This document shows positions 57,500 to 64,000 of a stretch of DNA of 64,000 bases, piece after piece. Both the position numbers and the translations under genes were made by a program. The notes under the pieces are model-generated. The model was not told where the DNA came from and did no database searches. It saw only the letters and a list, made by a program, of their open reading frames with translations. This stretch comes from Branchipolynoe longqiensis (lineage: Eukaryota; Annelida; Polychaeta; Phyllodocida; Polynoidae). Within the stretch, counting starts at the first letter, position 1; every line of letters begins with the position of its first letter. The stretch covers positions 167,335,417 through 167,399,416 of the forward strand of contig CM059186.1 in assembly GCA_030323885.1 (NCBI GenBank), read 5' to 3'.

Positions 57500-58592
57500 A
57501 CATGCACAATAGTGTACATCACACATACATGCACAGTCTGGTACATTAAACATACACATGCAAAGTGCTACAGCACACACGCATATGCAGTGTGGTACAT
57601 CACACATGCATCCGCAGTGTGGTACATCACACATACATGCATAGTGTGGTACATCACACACATACATGCGCAGTGTGGTACAGCACACACACATGTGCAG
57701 TGTGGTACATCACACATGCATCCACAGTGTGGTACATCACACATACATGCATAGTGTGGCACATCACACATACCTGTGCAGTGTGGTACAGCACACACAC
57801 ATGTGCAGTGTGGCTCTCCAAACAGACATGCACACTGCTGTACATCACCCATACATGTGTGGTGTGGTCGATCACACAAACATGTGCAGTGTCGTACAAC
57901 ACACACAGATGCACAGTGCGGTACATCACACATACATGCGCAGTGTGGTACATCACACATACATGCACATTGGCGTATATCACACATACATGTGCAGTGT
58001 GGTACACCACACATACATGCACCGTGTGGTACAGCACCCGTACATGTGCAGTGTGGTACATCACACGTACATGCACCTTGCGGTACAGCACACATACCGG
58101 TGCAGTATGGTACATCACACATGCATGCGTCGTGCGGTACAACACCCATACATGTGCAGTGTGGTACATCACACATACCTGCGCCGTGTGGTACATCACC
58201 CATACCTGTGCAGTGTGGTACAGCACCTGTACATGTGCAGTGTGGTACATCACACATACATGCACCGTGCGGTACAGCACACATACATGTCCAGTGTGGT
58301 ACATCACACATACATGTGAAGTGTGGTACATCAACCATACATGTGCAGTGTGCTACTTCACACATACATGTGCAGTGTGGTACATCACACATACATGTGA
58401 AGTGTGGTACATCACACATACATGTGCAATGTGGTACATCACACATACATATGCAGTGTGGCACATCACATATACATGTGCAGGGTGGTACATCACACAG
58501 ACCTGTGCAATGTGCAATGTGGTACATCACACATACGTGTGCAGGGTGGTACATCACACATACATATGCAGTGTGGTACATCACACCCTCAT
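57500..58592 (+). repeat. 27-bp minisatellite array
   Basis: About 40 units combining tacatcacacatacatgtgc and agtgtgg, in 27-bp register (58381, 58408). Nine codons per unit give CAVWYITHT-type peptides on plus and matching ones on minus. Confidence 0.96.
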
Positions 58593-59790
58593 GCGCCGAG
58601 CGTTGTGCGGCTGTGCCGACACCTGCGCGCCAACTTCCGGCCGGACGCGATCTGCCATCTTGAATCTATGAGTGTGAGTGGATCGACTCGACCCTAACCC
58701 CGCGGCTTCTCGGTCCCGCCAGCGCGCCCCGGGGGCTGATCAATCTGCAGTGCAGCGGTGGGGCATAATGATGGCTGCGGCCACATGCTGCCCGTAATAG
58801 GTTCACAGCTCACCGCCAGGGCAATCCATCCATGTCGGCGGCCGCCCGGGGCCCGCCCCGCCTCACCCCGCCCCGACCTGCCCCGCCCTGCTCCGCTTCA
58901 CCCTACCCCGCCCTGACCCGCCCTGACCCGCCCCGCCCCGCCCCGCCCCGCCCCGCCCCACCCCGCCTCCTCGCGCCGCCTCGCCCTTATCAGCCCGCCA
59001 CACCATCCCACCTTCCAAAGCAGTTTATTATCTCACCCTTCAACACAGACAAATGATCTCCAATAATTTACATTTTATTTTTAAAGACATATTGACCAAA
59101 GTATATTTGAGAGGCGAGCTCACTGATTCACTTCCTAATCATTTGGCTAGACTAAGAATGGTAACGTCATAACGGCATCTGGGCCTGTGGAAAGAGGTGA
59201 AGGACAGGTTAACGGCTGTATACGCTGCCTGCGATTGTGATGTTCATGGCGGTGATGCACTGGCGGGTATCGGTGTGTATGTGTGCACAGGGTACCACGC
59301 ACTGTCTGCACGATGCACCAGCTACACTGAACACCTCTACACCACGGGCTGCATTATTGCGAAGGATTATTTGGACAAGGATTATTCGGCTGTAACGACG
59401 TAATTCAACTGGAGTTATAAGAAAGTTGGGGTGTCCGGTGTCTCTCCGGTGCATGCCGGGAGGGGTTGAGAGACGGGGAGGCCGCGGGTGGGGAGAGGCC
59501 GGCAGTTTCAGCGAGGTCTGCCGCCTGGTGTCGCAGTTTGAAAGGGTACCCAGTTTAAAGCGAGGCTTTTCACAAAGCGCAGGCACATGCATTTTATTCT
59601 GATTCAGATTGTACCCATGTTCAATAGTTTGTTAATTGATTGTCAACTTGTTAGTGCATAGAATAATATATACCATCAAGCATACAACATTCACTACAAT
59701 GCTTCCTGAAGGAATCCTTGCTTGTCTCACCGTAGAAGTCCAGAGAGCTCCCCCACAAACAGAAGCAAGCCATACATTCAGACAAGATTT
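58593..59790. other. GC-rich then AT-balanced unique sequence
   Basis: 58600-58850 is CpG-rich with a YY1-like 'gccatcttgaatc' (58646). 58850-58975 is a ccccg pentamer-like tract. 58990-59790 has a 68-codon frame at 59197-59403 that I do not recognise. A gcatgccggga word lies at 59451. Confidence 0.35.
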
Positions 59791-60190
59791 CAGGTGTGCC
59801 CACACCTACCCACACCCACCCGAACTCACTACCACAGCCATCCACGCACACGTCCACCCACCCACAGTCACACACCCTACACCCACCTGCACCTACCCAC
59901 ACCCACCAGAACTCAACCCCAGTCATCCACGCACACTTCCACCCACACTCACACACCCTACTCACACCTGACCTACACGCATACATACAATATCACTACC
60001 ATACGTACACCTACATGTACACCACGTACACCTACATACATTCACACCCATAATTCCCATCATCGACAACCAGTTATACACACATACAACTCACACACCA
60101 CACTCACACATCCAAACACCCATACATCCACATAGCCCTACTCCTCACCCATCCACTCAGTTCTACCCACTCACACACCACACGCAGCCC
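59791..60190 (+). repeat. C/A-rich simple repeats
   Basis: cacccac/tacacc mixtures without clear larger period, grading into the next array. Confidence 0.8.
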
Positions 60191-62012
60191 ATCATGCTAC
60201 CCACTCACCCACACCCCACTCACTTATATATACTCACACCCCACACTGAGCCCCTCATCCTACCCACTCACCCACACCCCACTCACGTATATCTACTCAC
60301 ACCCCACACTGAGCCCCTCATCCAACCCACTCACCCACACCCCACTCACTTACACCCACTCATACCACACACCCGGCCCCTCATCCTACCCACTCACCCA
60401 CACATCACAAACCAACTCACACACCACACTGAGCCCCTCATCCAACCCACTCACCCACACCCCACTCACTTACACCTACTCACACACCGCACTCAGCCCC
60501 TCATCCTACCCACTCACCCACACCCCACTCACTTATATCTACTCACACCCCATACTCAACCCCTCATCCTACCCACTCATCCACACATCACAAGCCCACT
60601 CACACACCACACTGAGCCGCTCATCCTAGCCACTCACCCCACTCACTTATACCTACTCATACCCCACACCCACCCCCTCACTCAACCCACTCACCCACAC
60701 CCCACTCACTTATACCCACACCCAACCCCTCATCCTACCCACTCACCCACACCACACCCACTTATACCTACTGAGACCCCACACCCAACCCCTCCCTCAA
60801 CCACACACCCTATCCACACCCCACCACTACCACTTCACCGACTCAATAAACTTCCATACCCACACCCATCAACCTCACTTCAACCCACTCACCCACAACC
60901 CCACCACTTACACCCACACAACCCCACACCCACCCCCTCCACTCAACCCACTCACCCACACCCCACTCACTTACATCTCCACTCTACCCTCACACCCACC
61001 CCCTCACTCACCACTCACACCAAACCCCACTCACATACCACCCCCTCATACCCCACACCCCACCCCCGCACTCAACCCACTCACCCACAACATACCACTC
61101 AACTTACACCCACTCATATCTCACACCCAACCCCTCATCTCTACCACCAACCAACACCACACTCACTTTATACTCCCTGATACCCCCACACCCAAACCCC
61201 TCACTCAACCCACTCACGCACACCCCACTCACTTATATCTACTCCCACCACCCTTCACGCCAACCCACTCCCACTCACCCACATTCCACTCACTTACATA
61301 CCCCGTCACACATCACGCCACCCCCTCACTCAACCCACATCACCCACACACCACTCACTTACACCCCACTCATATCTCACACCAACCCTCATCTACCCCA
61401 CTCACCCACCCCCACTCACGTATACCTACTCACACCCCACACACCACACCCTCACTCAAACCCACATACCCACACACCCACTCACTTACACCCACACCAT
61501 ACCCCACACCCACCCCCCTCACTCAACCACCTCACCCACACCCCCACTCACTTACACCCCACTCATATCTCACACCCAACCCCTCATCCTACCCACTCCA
61601 CCCCCCCCACTCACTATACCTACTCACCACCCACACCGCAACCCCTCACTCAACCACACACCCACACCTCCACTCACTTACCACCCACCCATACTCACAC
61701 CACAACCGCTCACCTACCACTCACCCACCACACTCACTTACACACCAAATCCCCTCACCCCCCCACTGATCCAAACCCCACTGATCCACATCCCACTCAC
61801 TTACCCCCTCATCCCCTCAGCCACCCCACTCACACACACCCCACTTATCTACACCGCACTCACTTACACACCAAATCCCCTCCCCCCCCCACTCATCAAC
61901 ACCCCACTCATCAATATCCCACTCACTTACCCCCTCATCCCCATAGCCACCCCACTCACACACACCCCACTCATCCACACCCCACTCATCAACACCCCAC
62001 TCACTCATGCCC
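60191..62012 (+). repeat. ~63-bp C/A-rich minisatellite array
   Basis: 'cccctcatcctacccactca', 'cccacaccccactcacttat' and 'ctactcacaccccacac' recur at about 63 bp (60251, 60314, 60377), becoming irregular after 60800. G is almost absent on the plus strand. Confidence 0.95.
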
Positions 62013-62065
62013 ACTTATGCCACACCCTGCATCAGGCCGTTGCCTTCTTTTTGGTGTTCTATCGA

Positions 62066-62130
62066 TAAACTGTATAATGGTGAAAACAAGTCTATTCTGA
62101 CCTATCCATGATAGGCAGTATAATCTTTTA
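62066..62130 (+). repeat. dispersed repeat shared with 20288-20350
   Basis: Exact shared word tatccatgataggcagtata plus similar flanks. 62131-62419 after it is C-rich unique sequence. Confidence 0.6.
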
Positions 62131-62419
62131 AAACAATTTTGTTTAAACCAAAAAAAACAACACTCACAACATCCAACTACCCACCCAACCCCCTCACCCT
62201 CATCCATATCACTCAATCATCCACCCCACACCCACACCCACCCCCACCCACACCTATCCCCTCCTCCCCTTCCCGAACCACCCTACGACTTCCGGTGTTC
62301 ACACTGAACCCACTTCTCCCGCTCCAGTGTTTGCACTGTAATTTCAGTCGAGTGTTTTTAATTGCCATTTTTCCCCCCAGGCTCTATAATATTAACACCC
62401 AGTCCTTCCTCCTTTAGCC

Positions 62420-62715
62420 ACTGGGCGAGATGGCGCAATCGGTACAGCGCAGACCTCCTGTGCGGGTGATCGGGAGTTCAATTCCAGGTCGAGTCAAACT
62501 TAATGACTTGCAAAATTTATACTTATCACTTCCTAGCTTGGGGCTCAGCATTAATAGGATAGGGCAAGGACTGGATTAGGTCAATGTTAGGATAATGTGA
62601 CTGAGTGGGATATTGGGTCATGGTGTTTCCCAGTGAGGCCATAAGTGCGCACTGTCACAAGTCGGGACCCGTCCTAATATGACCTTAGATGTTGCCAGGA
62701 CGTAATGCTCTATCA
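62420..62715 (+). mobile_element. tRNA-derived SINE, family 1 (good copy)
   Basis: Head 'gagatggcgcaatcggtaca' and 'gggagttcaattcc', then 'cgagtcaaact', core 'cattaataggatagggcaag', 'ggataatgtgactgagtggg', tail 'cctaatatgaccttagatgt' and 'tgccaggacgtaatgc'. It lacks the internal deletions of other copies except around the 'agcactata' box. Confidence 0.82.
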
Positions 62716-63354
62716 AACATTCAACCACTTCTCCATTCTACCGTGTCTTGTTTAATTTACACTAAATGAAGTCTTAATTCGGCTGTGAAGTGTCTCACTC
62801 TTTCAGTGTGGTAGCCATATTGTAATACATCTTGAATGCGCTACTTCCGGTTTGAGGTCCCTCCTCCAAGGAGGCACCATCCCGCTGCACATATCCCTCC
62901 AGGCTCCGAACCCCACGCTGCGTTATGTGCGTTCCTCCATCTAGCCGGCCGTATTTACTCCAATAACACCAGACCCCTGCATCCCTCTACCCAATAACAG
63001 CGCCATCCACGTGCACCAGTCACACCGCGCCCCCACTCCCCCCATCCCGTATCTCCCACGTCCACCTCCCACAATATAAAATCAGCTTACCAGACCACGT
63101 GATACTGTGAGCAATTCATCCTATCTCACCAATCCTACACCAAGCATAAGCTACCCACCTAATACTACTAGTACTAGATCACCATACATATTCCATGGCA
63201 ACCATTACTAGGCAAGCATTCGGACTCGTCAAGCATTCAAGTTTTCCCACCCTCAAACTCACCTTATCAAGCAGGTTATAAATCTTGTATTATTCAGCGT
63301 CTGGTCTGATACTACCAGCCAGAAACGGTTGCAATTCAAAGCAGTTCAGGATGT
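62716..63354. other. unique spacer
   Basis: An ETS-like acttccggt at about 62843 and a YY1-like 'gccatattgtaat' near 62807 lie close together; possibly promoter-like. No exon recognised. Confidence 0.3.
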
Positions 63355-64000
63355 AGTACTAACCAACGTAGCCAGGTATGAGTAACCAACGTAAGTCAAT
63401 ACCAGTAACCACGGTAACCATGAACGTGTCAACCACATACCACTTAACCGGGAACCAAAGTAGCAGCAACCAAAATAACCATGTAGGAATAATAAAGGTC
63501 ACCATGTACGAGAAACTCTGGGAACTCTGGGTGAGTAACCAAGGTAGCCATGTATGATGAGTAAACAAGGTAGCAATGTATGCTGAGTAAACAAGGTAGG
63601 CATGTATTAGTAACCAGGGTAGCCATGTATGATGAATAAACAAGGTAGCAATGTATGATGAGTAAACAAGGTAGGCATGTATTAGTAACCAAGGTAGCCA
63701 TGTATGATGAATAAACAAGGTAGCCATGTATGATGAGTAAACAAGGGAGCCATGTATGAGTAAATAAGGTAGCCATGTTTGACTAAACAAGGTAGCCATG
63801 TATGAGTAAACAAGGTAGCCATGTATGAGTAAACAAGGTAGCCATGTATGATGAGTAAACAAGGTAGCCATGTATGAGTAAACATGGTAACCATGTATGA
63901 GTAACCAAGGTAGCCATGTATGAGTAAACACAGTAGCCATGTATGAGTAAACAAGGTAGCCATGTATCAGTAAACAAGGTAGCCACGCATGATGAGTAAA
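63355..64000 (+). repeat. 23/26-bp minisatellite array, runs off the window
   Basis: 'aaggtagccatgtatgagta' plus aac at 23 bp (63791, 63814, 63837), with 26-bp variants carrying 'atgatgagta'. The left part is more diverged. Confidence 0.95.

Noticed and set aside
57565..58671. Long Cys/His-rich ORFs on both strands (368 and 338 codons) that look like zinc-finger or metallothionein-like proteins
   Set aside because: The 27-bp unit (9 codons) forces a periodic pattern on both strands; no real finger spacing.
58600..58700. Coding exon in the GC-rich stretch after the 27-bp array (frame with CRHLRANFRPDAICHLES)
   Set aside because: Short, continues out of the array frame, and I cannot match it to a family.
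56638..61180. 300-330-codon Thr/His/Pro/Tyr-rich ORFs
   Set aside because: C/A-rich minisatellites lacking T-starting stop codons in most phases.

Overview
This is non-coding, repeat-saturated eukaryotic DNA, most likely from a mollusc. I see no complete host protein gene, rRNA or functional tRNA gene. The molluscan call rests on the repeats. The minus-strand elements at 21508-21842 and 31344-31663 match the SINE type common in bivalve and gastropod genomes: a tRNA-like head, a body of the 'gcatataaaagatccctt' type, and an end of the 'gtttgttttattta' type. A second tRNA-headed family (13 or so copies, e.g. 2790-3123, 36778-37125, 62420-62715) has the core layout of another molluscan SINE type. 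Both are recognised from memory of such sequences, not from a search.

Three kinds of DNA fill the window. (1) Tandem minisatellites in more than 25 separate arrays cover about 24 kb, roughly 37% by adding my intervals. Periods include 10, 16, 20, 21, 22, 23, 27, 43, 50, 52, 58, 62, 63, 66/67, 87 and 101 bp. (2) Dispersed retroelements: three tRNA-like SINE families, two non-LTR (LINE) families seen mainly as 5'-truncated 3' ends, one decayed DIRS-like retrotransposon, and one or two MITE-like foldback elements. (3) Short unique spacers, some GC/CpG-rich, a few with promoter-like or exon-like signals.

Layout: 0-5 kb holds a decayed ORF cut by a SINE, a GC-rich block and a SINE cluster. 5.5-7.1 kb is a 58-bp array; 7.3-8.1 kb a foldback-like segment; 8.56-9.1 kb a dimeric 66/67-bp satellite. 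9.9-10.2 kb is a LINE insertion with target-site duplication; 10.7-12.9 kb holds GC-rich and 24-bp-type arrays. 12.9-16.7 kb is mostly unique with a SINE and a MITE-like element. 17.0-20.2 kb is the DIRS-like element. 20.6-26.5 kb alternates arrays and SINEs. 27.3-28.4 kb has scrambled SINE pieces and a LINE nested in another LINE. 29.9-36.1 kb is arrays plus a SINE and two promoter-like sites, followed by a 500-N assembly gap. 37.4-42.7 kb is G/T-rich arrays, 42.7-43.4 kb a GC-rich block with an exon-like stretch, and 44.4-45.8 kb a LINE end with an intact RNase H domain. 45.9-62 kb is mostly C/A-rich arrays with SINE clusters at 52.4-53.0 and 53.9-55.2 kb. The window ends inside a 23-bp array.

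There is no operon-like cooperation of genes. The functional story is mobile-element insertion, nesting and decay, plus expansion of short tandem repeats, in one case apparently seeded by a SINE module. Many long open frames here are artefacts of repeat periods divisible by three or of stop-poor composition and should not be annotated as proteins.
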